From: Mxb001 sp046046455
Lineage (GTDB): Bacteria > Actinomycetota > Actinomycetes > S36-B12
Direction of reading: 5' to 3'
NCBI GenBank assembly: GCA_046046455.1
Contig: JBJOJS010000066.1
Coordinates: 124,001 to 188,000 of the forward strand
DNA: 64,000 nucleotides
The position numbers and the translations under genes were made by a program. Below, piece after piece: positions 29,446 through 36,168 of the stretch. The first letter of the stretch is position 1. Every line of letters begins with the position of its first letter. The notes below the pieces were generated by a model that did not search any database, was not told where the DNA came from, and saw only the letters and a program-made list of their open reading frames with translations.

Positions 29446-30093
29446 TCAGGCACCCCGACCCTTGGCTCCGGGAAGGAGATCCGCCGCGGGCTCGGAGTAC
29501 GCGATGGAGGCGAGGCGATCGCCGTCGAACTCAAAGGAGGTGAGCGAGGCGAGCGAGCACTCGCGCTTGCGCGGGTCGTGCCACAGACGCCGATCCTCAG
29601 CGTGAAGGCGCGCGATCCAGATGGGCAGCTGATGGCTCACGATCACGGCCTCACGGCCGCGACTCTCATCGCGCGCAGCGTGGATCGCCTCGGTCATGCG
29701 GTCCGCGAGCTCGATGTAGGGCTCACCCCACGACGGCGTGAAGGGATTCCACAGGTGCCTCCACGCACTCGGCTGGCGAAGCACGCCGTCACCGACACCG
29801 ACGCGCTGGCCCTCGAAGACATTGTCGGCCTCGATCACACGCGGGTCGGTGACGATCTCGAGCCCGTGCACCGCTGCGATGGGGGCCGCGGTCTCCTGTG
29901 CGCGATCGAGCGGTGACGCCACCACGCGCGCGATATCGCGCCCGCCGAGTGCTTCCGCGGCACGATCGGCCATGGCCCGCCCGCGATCGGAGAGGTGATA
30001 GTCCGGGAGGCGTCCGTAGAGGACGCCCTCGGGGTTATGCACCTCGCCGTGCCGCAGAACGTGTACGACGGTGCGGTCACCGGAACTCGTCAT
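29446..30093 (-). CDS. histidine phosphatase (phosphoglycerate mutase-like)
   Basis: 215 residues, branch 1 of the histidine phosphatase superfamily. The phospho-acceptor motif VLRHGEV is at about residues 12-18, and the second catalytic His lies in VIVSHQLPIW near 150. The start ATG is 8 nt after the hemD stop, so it is probably cotranslated with it. Homologues sit in the same position upstream of ccs genes in mycobacteria (Rv0525-like), but the substrate is unknown. Confidence 0.88.
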   Translation of the reverse strand: MTSSGDRTVVHVLRHGEVHNPEGVLYGRLPDYHLSDRGRAMADRAAEALGGRDIARVVASPLDRAQETAAPIAAVHGLEIVTDPRVIEADNVFEGQRVGVGDGVLRQPSAWRHLWNPFTPSWGEPYIELADRMTEAIHAARDESRGREAVIVSHQLPIWIARLHAEDRRLWHDPRKRECSLASLTSFEFDGDRLASIAYSEPAADLLPGAKGRGA

Positions 30094-30101
30094 CGCGACG
30101 C

Positions 30102-31703
30102 TCAGGTTGCCTTGCGACGCGCGGCCGCACGGCGACGGCTGGGACGCCATGACGCCTCGCCCGCCTCCAGGGCGGCGAGACGGAGTTCTTCGCCGTGAGC
30201 AGCCAGGGCCTCTGCGAGCGCAACGACGGTCGACTCCTCCGCGAGCACATCGACGCGCAGCCCGTGCTCTTCTGCGGTCTTCGCGGTCTGCGGCCCGATG
30301 CACGCGATGATCGTCGTTGTGTGCGGCTTGCCCGCAATGCCGACGAGATTGCGCACGGTGCTGCTCGACGTGAAGAGCGCTGCGTCGAAGCCCCCGGACT
30401 TGATCGCCTCGCGGGTCTCGGCGGGTGGCGGAGCCGCGCGGACGGTGCGGTATGCCGTCACATCCTCGACCTCCCAGCCCAGCTCGGTCAGGCCCGCCGC
30501 GAGCGTCTCCGTGGCGATATCGGCTCGCGGGAGGAAGACGCGGTTGATCGGGTCGATGAGCTCGTCGTAGGGCGGCCACTCCTCGAGGAGCGCCTGCGTC
30601 GACGTCTCGCCCACGGGCATGAGGTCGGGCTGCACCCCGAAGGCCACGAGCGCCTCTGCGGTATCGGCACCGACGGCGGCGACCTTGAGGCCGGCGAAGG
30701 AGCGAGCATCGAGGCCATACTGCTCGAGCTTCTCGCGCACGGCGCGGACGGCGTTGACGCTCGTGAACCCGATCCACTCGTAGCGACCGGACACCAGACC
30801 GTGTACGGCGCGGTCCATCTGCTGCGGCGTGCGGGGCGGCTCGACACTGATCGTCGACACCTCGACCGGGATGGCGCCGAAACGCACGAGTCGATCGAGC
30901 AGGTCGTCGGAGCGATCCTGGGTCCGGGGCACGAGCACGCGCCAGCCGAAGAGGGGCTTGACGTCGAACCACGACATGCGGTCGCGCTGGGTCACGACCT
31001 CACCCACCACGACGACGCCGGGCCCGGCCTGCTTGGCGGCCTTGGTGTCGGCGGCCACATCGTCGAGTGTCGTGACGATCGAGCGCTGCTCCACCGTGGT
31101 GCCACCCCGAGTGATGATCATGGGGGTATCGCCAGGACGACCTGCGGTCACCAGCGCCTTGGCGATGGCCGGCGCGGCGTCGGCACCATCCGGCACGACG
31201 ACCGTCACGCGATCGCGTGCCAGCGGCGTCCAGTCGACATCGGGATCCGAGGCGCTCACGACGTGCACCTCGCGGCTGCGCCGACCGGTGAGCCCGAGCC
31301 CGGCGTAGGCGGGCACCGCCACGGCGGTGCTCACACCCGGGGCGATCTCGAAGGGAACCTTGGCCTTGCGCAGTGCGGCGGACTCCACGGCGAGCGAGCC
31401 GTCGAGAACGGGATCCCCGGCGAGGAGTCGCACGGTCCGGTGGCCCTCGCGCGCGGCCTCGATGACGAGCTTGGCGCGACCCGCGTGATCCAGGGGAAGG
31501 CCCTTGGAGTCCACGGCAGCGACGAGTTCGGCATCCGCGGAGATGAATCCACGGGCGATCTCCACGGCGTCGAAGTCGGCGATGACGCGCTCGGCCGAGC
31601 GCAGGAGCTCAGCGGCGCGCAGGGTCAGCAGCTCGGGGTCGCCGGGGCCTGCCGCGACGAGTGCGACGGAACCGAGCTTCTTCTTGATGCGGGGTGCGTT
31701 CAC
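30102..31703 (-). CDS. hemD: bifunctional uroporphyrinogen-III C-methyltransferase / uroporphyrinogen-III synthase
   Basis: 533 residues. The N-terminal part (about 10-245) is a SUMT/CobA methyltransferase domain with VAAGPGDPELLTLRAAELL and PGVSTAVAVPAYAGLGLTGRR; its LLAGDPVLDG segment departs from the usual GDPFVFGRG, so methyltransferase activity is less certain. The C-terminal part (about 255-500) is the HemD fold, with GFTSVNAVRAVREKL, VGADTAEAL and CIGPQTAKTAEEHG. An Arg-rich tail closes it. The start is GTG at 31703. Normally hemA and hemC precede it; here rex is the immediate upstream gene. Confidence 0.9.
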   Translation of the reverse strand: MNAPRIKKKLGSVALVAAGPGDPELLTLRAAELLRSAERVIADFDAVEIARGFISADAELVAAVDSKGLPLDHAGRAKLVIEAAREGHRTVRLLAGDPVLDGSLAVESAALRKAKVPFEIAPGVSTAVAVPAYAGLGLTGRRSREVHVVSASDPDVDWTPLARDRVTVVVPDGADAAPAIAKALVTAGRPGDTPMIITRGGTTVEQRSIVTTLDDVAADTKAAKQAGPGVVVVGEVVTQRDRMSWFDVKPLFGWRVLVPRTQDRSDDLLDRLVRFGAIPVEVSTISVEPPRTPQQMDRAVHGLVSGRYEWIGFTSVNAVRAVREKLEQYGLDARSFAGLKVAAVGADTAEALVAFGVQPDLMPVGETSTQALLEEWPPYDELIDPINRVFLPRADIATETLAAGLTELGWEVEDVTAYRTVRAAPPPAETREAIKSGGFDAALFTSSSTVRNLVGIAGKPHTTTIIACIGPQTAKTAEEHGLRVDVLAEESTVVALAEALAAHGEELRLAALEAGEASWRPSRRRAAARRKAT

Positions 31704-31754
31704 GGGGAACCTTCGGATTGTGGGAGTGGGGAGGTCTGCGGGCGGCGGTGGCGG

Positions 31755-32438
31755 TTAGGCGCTCACCGCCCCGGGTTCGTGCGCCGCCTGGCGTTGTCGG
31801 AAGGCGAGGATCTGCAGTTCGACCCCGACGTCGATGGCTCGCACCTCGACCCCCGGGGGCACGGTGAGGAAGCGTGGGGCGAAGCTGAGAATGTGCGTGA
31901 TGCCGGCGGCGACGAGGCGATCGCAGGCGTCCTGCGCGGCTGATCCGGGTGTGGCGATAACACCGATCTGCGCATGTGCAGCCGCCTCGGGCAGATCGCT
32001 CAGCGGTCGCACCGTGACCGATGCGTCCCCACAGGGGACGTCTCGCCCGACGACGTCGGGGTCGACATCGATGAGCCCGACCACCCGGAAACTGCCTTCG
32101 GCGAATCCGCGGTACGTCGCGAGCGCGTGGCCGAGATTGCCCAGGCCGACGATGACGACACCGAGCGGCTCATGCACGCCGAGCCAGTCGGCGATACTGC
32201 GGTGCAGGAATTCGACGTCGTAGCCCACACCGCGCGTGCCGAAGGAACCCAGGTGCGAGAGGTCCTTGCGCAATTTGGCGCTGGTGACTCCGCTGCGCTC
32301 GGCGAGTTCGGCCGAGGAGACCGTCCGGATGCCCGAGGCACGCAGACGATCGAGGACGTGGAGGTAGAGGGGGAGCCGTTCGACGGTAGCCGTGGGCACC
32401 TCGTCACGAGCGCGCGAGGGCGCGATGCGAAGGGACAC
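31755..32438 (-). CDS. rex: redox-sensing transcriptional repressor Rex
   Basis: NADH/NAD+-sensing repressor, 227 residues. The N-terminal winged helix reads ATVERLPLYLHVLDRL then SSAELAERSGVTSAKLRKDLSHLGSFGTRGVGYDV; the Rossmann domain has VVIVGLGNLGHAL (about 90-102) and IGVIATPGSAAQDACDRLV. The start is GTG at 32438, preceded by AGGTAGG about 7 nt away; GTG at 32402 is an alternative. A candidate Rex operator lies upstream of its own promoter. Known Rex targets include respiratory genes, and this window holds nuo and cytochrome c maturation genes, so local control is plausible. Confidence 0.93.
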   Translation of the reverse strand: MSLRIAPSRARDEVPTATVERLPLYLHVLDRLRASGIRTVSSAELAERSGVTSAKLRKDLSHLGSFGTRGVGYDVEFLHRSIADWLGVHEPLGVVIVGLGNLGHALATYRGFAEGSFRVVGLIDVDPDVVGRDVPCGDASVTVRPLSDLPEAAAHAQIGVIATPGSAAQDACDRLVAAGITHILSFAPRFLTVPPGVEVRAIDVGVELQILAFRQRQAAHEPGAVSA

Positions 32439-32492
32439 GGTGAGACCTACCTGGCGGTACTGGCACGGCGGGCGGCCGGCGGACGAGGTCCC

Positions 32493-32522
32493 AGGGTAGG
32501 CGCTTGTGAACGCAGGAAACAA
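32493..32522 (-). promoter_or_regulatory. rex promoter with candidate Rex operator
   Basis: On the minus strand a TACCCT -10 lies at 32498-32493. Immediately upstream, 32504-32522, is a partly palindromic site: one half TTCACAA is a perfect Rex half-site, the other (TTGTTTC) matches 4 of 7, with a 5-nt spacer instead of the usual 4. Its position would let Rex repress its own gene. Confidence 0.45.
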
Positions 32523-32557
32523 ACCTCAACGGACGTGGGCGTCCGAATATCGGTTCC

Positions 32558-32803
32558 TCAGGAGGGGGTGAGGGCAGCACGGAGGCGTGTGGCGTCGACC
32601 CGCCAGAAGTCGTGCACGACGCCGTCCACGAGCACCACGGGGATCTGCTCCGCGTAGAGATCCGCCAACGTCGGATCGTCGAGGATCGAGACCTCGGTCC
32701 AGGGGGTGCCCGTCTCCTCGCAGACGGCGACGACGATCACCCGAGCGTCATCGCACAGGTGGCAACCCGGCTTCCCCACGAGGACCACCCGCTCTCCGCC
32801 CAT
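32558..32803 (-). CDS. glutaredoxin-like thiol protein
   Basis: 81 residues, thioredoxin fold, with a CxxC active site in GKPGCHLCDDARV (C14, C17) and the cis-proline region EQIPVVLVDG. It corresponds to the small glutaredoxin-family protein (Rv0508-like) found near haem genes in mycobacteria. The ATG lies 6 nt after CAGACT on the minus strand, and the AGGGGG between them touches the start codon, too close for a Shine-Dalgarno sequence, so it is probably leaderless. Divergent from the HAD gene. Confidence 0.85.
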   Translation of the reverse strand: MGGERVVLVGKPGCHLCDDARVIVVAVCEETGTPWTEVSILDDPTLADLYAEQIPVVLVDGVVHDFWRVDATRLRAALTPS

Positions 32804-32808
32804 CCCCC

Positions 32809-32815
32809 TAGTCTG
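32809..32815. promoter_or_regulatory. overlapping bidirectional -10 for glutaredoxin and HAD genes
   Basis: Plus strand TAGTCT at 32809-32814 is 6 nt before GTG 32821; minus strand CAGACT at 32815-32810 is 6 nt before ATG 32803. The two -10 hexamers occupy the same base pairs, so the two start codons are separated by only 17 nt. Confidence 0.55.
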
Positions 32816-32820
32816 GCCGA

Positions 32821-33690
32821 GTGGTCCGTCGATCTCCCGTGCTGCCCGCCTATCGCCATGCCGGCGAGGCTGCGGCCGCGGCCGCAGAGGTCGTCCCCGA
32901 GGGCGGGGCTCCGATCGACCCGACGGCTGCCGCGTTCTTCGACGTCGACAACACCGTCATGCGCGGGGCGAGCATCTTCCACTTCGCCGTCGGACTCGCA
33001 CGCCGAAGGTTCTTCGACGCGCGCCAGGTCGTCGACTTCGGCAGACGCCAATTGCGCTTCGTGCTGAGCGGCTCGGAAGACCTCGAGGACATGGCGTCCG
33101 CAACCGCATCGGCGCTGTCCTTCGTCGAAGGGCGTCGGGTCGACGAACTCGTCGACCTCGGCGAGCAGATCTTCGACGAGGAGATGTCGGACAAGCTCAT
33201 CCCTGGCACGCTGGCACTCGCCCAGGATCACCTCGACGCGGGGCAGCGGGTATGGCTGGTGACCGCGACCCCCGTCGAACTCGCCACCATCATCGCCAAG
33301 CACCTGGGCCTCACCGGCGCGCTGGGCACCGTCGCAGAGGTCCGCGATGGTGCCTACACCGGGCGCCTCGTCGGGGCGCCGCTGCACGGACTCGCCAAAG
33401 CGGAGGCCGTGCGAGCCATCGCCGAGCGCGAGGGGCTCGATCTCACCCGCTGCTCGGCGTACTCCGACTCGGCCAATGACATCCCGATGCTGTCGCTCGT
33501 CGGGCACCCTGTCGCCGTCAATCCCGATCCGATCCTTCGCGCGCACGCCCGGGACAACGACTGGCCGATCCGCGATTTCCGGCGACGCGCCAAGGCCCGC
33601 CGGGCCGCGGTCCCCACTCTCGCCGCCACAGCCGGTGTGGGTCTGGGCGTGGCCGCCGGCTACGCCGTGGGCCGACTCGCCCGCCGCTAG
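32821..33690 (+). CDS. HAD-IB family hydrolase (SerB1-like)
   Basis: 289 residues. The HAD nucleophile motif is FFDVDNTVMRG (D41, D43); motif II lies in VWLVTATPVELA (about 143) and the metal site in YSDSANDIPMLSLVG (about 216). Such proteins (Rv0505c type) are often annotated as phosphoserine phosphatase, but the family also acts on other phosphomonoesters. A glycine-alanine-rich hydrophobic C-terminus (about 265-285) could anchor it. It converges on the acyltransferase gene; both stop codons share one CTAG. Confidence 0.87.
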   Translation: MVRRSPVLPAYRHAGEAAAAAAEVVPEGGAPIDPTAAAFFDVDNTVMRGASIFHFAVGLARRRFFDARQVVDFGRRQLRFVLSGSEDLEDMASATASALSFVEGRRVDELVDLGEQIFDEEMSDKLIPGTLALAQDHLDAGQRVWLVTATPVELATIIAKHLGLTGALGTVAEVRDGAYTGRLVGAPLHGLAKAEAVRAIAEREGLDLTRCSAYSDSANDIPMLSLVGHPVAVNPDPILRAHARDNDWPIRDFRRRAKARRAAVPTLAATAGVGLGVAAGYAVGRLARR

Positions 33691-34565
33691 AACGTCGACT
33701 CGCGCTGCACCAGCAGTCGGTAAAGCGACTGCTGGATGCGCTCGCGTACAGCGTCGGTGAGTTCGAGCACCGCCATCGGATCGTCGGCATCGTCGGTGAG
33801 GTCTTCGGTGTGAACCGGCTCGCCGAACTCGATGATCCAGCGACTCGGCAGGGGGATCATGCCGAGCGGGCCGAGCCAGGGGAAGGTCGGCGTCATGGGG
33901 AAGTAGGGCAGCCCCAGCAGGCGCGCCAGAGGCGCGATGTTGCCGAGCATGGGGTAGGTCTCCTCGGCACCCACGATGGCGGTCGGGATGATCGGCACCC
34001 GTGCGCGCAGGGCGGCCGAGACGAATCCGCCGCGGCCGAAGCGCTGCAGCTTGTAGCGCTCGCTGAAGGGCTTGCCGATGCCCTTGAAGCCCTCGGGCCA
34101 CACTCCCACCAGCTCACCTCCCGTGAGCAGGCGCTCGGCGTCGGGCATGCACGCGAGAGTGTGGCCGGCCTTGCGCGCGAGGGCGGAGATGAAGGGCGTC
34201 TGGAAGACCAGGTCCGCCCCCAGCATGCGCAGGTGTCGATGCGCAGGGTGGTGGTCGAGCAGGGCGATCTGCGTCATCAGCGCGTCGAGGGCGATGGTGC
34301 CCGAATGGTTGGCGACGATGAGCGCACCGCCTTCGGCCGGGACCCGCTCCACTCCGCGGACCTCGACGCGGAACCAGCGCTCGTATAGGGGCCGCAAAGG
34401 CGGGATCAGCACATGGTCGGTGAGGTCGGGGTCGAAGCCGAAGTCGTCGACCGTGTAGTCGCCCGTGAGTCGACGGCGAACGAAGTCGAGGAACCCCTCG
34501 CCCTTGTCCGTGTCCTCCTGCCGGTGGGCGGCGGAGTCGAGCGGGATGATCCGAGCGTCAGGCAT
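33687..34565 (-). CDS. lysophospholipid acyltransferase family protein (PlsC-like)
   Basis: 292 residues. The acyltransferase HX4D motif is in VANHSGTIALDALM (about residue 95), with GVWPEGFKGIG as the phosphate-binding block and VPIIPTAIVGAEETYP further on. It probably acylates a glycerolipid at the membrane; no signal peptide or clear transmembrane anchor is seen. The start ATG at 34565 lies inside the 3' end of the epimerase gene (8-nt overlap), which fits coupled translation. It matches the Rv0502-like gene next to galE2 in mycobacteria. Confidence 0.87.
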   Translation of the reverse strand: MPDARIIPLDSAAHRQEDTDKGEGFLDFVRRRLTGDYTVDDFGFDPDLTDHVLIPPLRPLYERWFRVEVRGVERVPAEGGALIVANHSGTIALDALMTQIALLDHHPAHRHLRMLGADLVFQTPFISALARKAGHTLACMPDAERLLTGGELVGVWPEGFKGIGKPFSERYKLQRFGRGGFVSAALRARVPIIPTAIVGAEETYPMLGNIAPLARLLGLPYFPMTPTFPWLGPLGMIPLPSRWIIEFGEPVHTEDLTDDADDPMAVLELTDAVRERIQQSLYRLLVQRESTF

Positions 34566-35580
34566 GCGCGGCTCCCCTGTTCGGGATGAGCGCGGCAGCG
34601 CCGTCGAGGAGCCCCGCTGCGAATCCGGGGCCGAGGTCATGTCCCGCGAGGAACTCGTCGAATGCGGTTGACGTCGAGCGCTTAGCGACGAATCCGAGGT
34701 CACGGCGCGCACGGCTCGTGTCGATGGCGCGACCGTAGGTGAGGAAGCGGACCTGCTCCGCCGTGAAGTCCACCAGCCGCGTCGGCGCGAGGGCGCGGCC
34801 GACGACCCCGAGGAGCGCTCCGGGGACCGCGATGGTCGGGCGACCCGTGCGACGTACCGCCTGGGACAGGGCGAGCACTCCGTCTCCGGCGATGTTGAAG
34901 ACCCCGGTGGCGGAGCTCGTCACGGCCCGATGGAGGGCAGCGATCGCGTCATCCTCGTGCACGAATTGCAGCCGGGCGTCGAACCCCATCACCGTGGGGA
35001 TGAGCGGCAGGGTGAAGTACGCCGTCATCGCCGTCTCGATGCGCGGCCCGATCGCGTTGGCCAGCCGCAGGATCGAGACCTCGACGTCGGGACGGCGGCG
35101 CGCGAAGCCGCGGACATAGCCCTCGACCTCGACGGAGTCCTTCGCCCAGCCCGAAGTCGGCGGATGCTTGGGCGACATGCCCTCGGTGAAGAGAGCGGGA
35201 TCGCGCGGCCCGGCGCCGTAGACCGAGGACGTGGACTTCACGACCAGTCGGCGCAGCGTGTCGGACTTCTGGCACGCGGCGAGCAACTGCATGGTGCCGA
35301 TGACGTTGATGTCCTTCATCGCCGTCCGTCCGCCAGCCTGCTGGGACGTGGCGATGACGCCCATATGTACGACGGTGTCGACGCCCTCGGATTGGAGGAC
35401 GCGGCCGATCACGGGATTGCGAATATCCGCCCGGACGAATTCGGCTCCGAGGAGGGGGCGCCGAGGGGGGACGACATCGACGCCGACGACGCGATCGATG
35501 GAGGAATCCCGGACGAGGGAACGGACCATGAGGCCACCGAGGTGGCGGGCAGCGCCCGTGACCAGCACGACGCGACCCAT
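34558..35580 (-). CDS. NAD-dependent epimerase/dehydratase family protein (GalE2-like)
   Basis: 340 residues, extended short-chain dehydrogenase fold. The NAD-binding motif is VLVTGAARHLGGLM (about 5-18), with VVHMGVIA and STSSVYGAG typical of the family. The usual catalytic YxxxK is not evident: the equivalent region reads SGWAKDSVEVEG, with Trp where Tyr is expected. It resembles the galE2-type neighbour of the acyltransferase in mycobacteria (Rv0501-like). Substrate unknown. It starts 7 nt after the bS22 stop. Confidence 0.85.
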   Translation of the reverse strand: MGRVVLVTGAARHLGGLMVRSLVRDSSIDRVVGVDVVPPRRPLLGAEFVRADIRNPVIGRVLQSEGVDTVVHMGVIATSQQAGGRTAMKDINVIGTMQLLAACQKSDTLRRLVVKSTSSVYGAGPRDPALFTEGMSPKHPPTSGWAKDSVEVEGYVRGFARRRPDVEVSILRLANAIGPRIETAMTAYFTLPLIPTVMGFDARLQFVHEDDAIAALHRAVTSSATGVFNIAGDGVLALSQAVRRTGRPTIAVPGALLGVVGRALAPTRLVDFTAEQVRFLTYGRAIDTSRARRDLGFVAKRSTSTAFDEFLAGHDLGPGFAAGLLDGAAALIPNRGAAHA

Positions 35581-35587
35581 GGAACTG

Positions 35588-35686
35588 CTACTTCTTGTTG
35601 CGACGCTGGACGCGCGTGCGCTTGAGCAGCTTGCGGTGCTTCTTCTTGGCCATGCGCTTGCGGCGCTTCTTGACCACGGAGCCCAT
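35588..35686 (-). CDS. bS22-like small ribosomal protein (AURKAIP1/COX24 domain)
   Basis: 32 residues, almost entirely Arg and Lys: begins MGSVVKKRRKRMAKKKHRK and ends RTRVQRRNKK. It closely resembles the mycobacterial 30S protein bS22 (33 residues, Rv0500B), an rRNA-binding peptide. GAGGTAA lies about 4 nt before the ATG. The BldC-like gene upstream and galE2-like gene downstream match the mycobacterial order, which strengthens the call. Confidence 0.9.
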   Translation of the reverse strand: MGSVVKKRRKRMAKKKHRKLLKRTRVQRRNKK

Positions 35687-35736
35687 CGATTACCTCATTC
35701 AGTCCGCGAATATCCCGGCTCACCCCGGGAGAGACG

Positions 35737-35756
35737 ACCCTATCCGATCAGATCGG
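35737..35756 (-). promoter_or_regulatory. bS22 promoter -10 with adjacent palindrome
   Basis: Minus-strand TAGGGT at 35742-35737 is a good -10 with about 50 nt of leader before the ATG. Directly upstream, 35744-35756 is a perfect 13-bp palindrome, CCGATC-A-GATCGG, in the -10/-35 spacer where a repressor would bind. Confidence 0.45.
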
Positions 35757-35799
35757 GCACGCTCGAAGCGGCGTAGCCCGGTCGATCGAGCTGTGAGGC

Positions 35800-36006
35800 T
35801 CAGCCAGCCTCGATGTAGGAGGTGCGCAGGTAGTCGTGGACGGCCTGCTCGGGTACGCGGAATGACCGGCCGACGCGCACGGCGGGGAGCTCGCCCGCGT
35901 GGACGAGGCGATACACCGTCATCTTGGACACGCGCATGAGCGACGCGACTTCGGCGACGGTGAGGAAACGCACCTCAGCCAGGGGGCGCTCAGGTCCACC
36001 GCTCAT
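35800..36006 (-). CDS. BldC/excisionase-like MerR-type HTH protein
   Basis: 68 residues with one winged helix-turn-helix: FLTVAEVASLMRVSKMTVYRLV (about 14-35, in two parts) and AGELPAVRVGRSFRVPEQAVHDYL. This is the stand-alone MerR-like domain of BldC-type developmental regulators and phage excisionases. No integrase is nearby, and the bS22 neighbour is conserved in actinobacteria, so a chromosomal BldC-like regulator is far more likely than a phage remnant. AAGGAG lies 6 nt before the ATG. Confidence 0.88.
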   Translation of the reverse strand: MSGGPERPLAEVRFLTVAEVASLMRVSKMTVYRLVHAGELPAVRVGRSFRVPEQAVHDYLRTSYIEAG

Positions 36007-36042
36007 GTCTGCTCCTTGCCTCCGGTCGGGATGCCTGCACCC

Positions 36043-36084
36043 CGTGACGGCGTGACGCTACTGCACTGCGTGCCGCGCGTCACG
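36043..36084 (-). promoter_or_regulatory. bldC-like gene promoter with three CGTGACG-type repeats
   Basis: CGTGACG occurs at 36043-36049 and 36051-36057 and in inverted form (CGTCACG) at 36078-36084. On the minus strand TAGCGT at 36060-36055 is a plausible -10, so the tandem pair overlaps it. The rest of the 162-nt gap up to acuC shows no gene. Confidence 0.4.
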
Positions 36085-36168
36085 CGGAATCTCGATTTAG
36101 AGCCTAGTGGGGTGCCGTGGGATCGGGCCAGGGGGTCGCCCACGGTCCCCGCTCGAGGATGTCCACAC

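Noticed and set aside
28072..29916. 614-residue plus-strand open frame across ccdA and resA
   Set aside because: Spans three genuine minus-strand genes; no start signal and shadow-type composition.
35800..36006. Phage excisionase
   Set aside because: The protein is excisionase-like, but no integrase, attachment repeat or other phage gene is near and the bS22 neighbour is a conserved chromosomal pairing.
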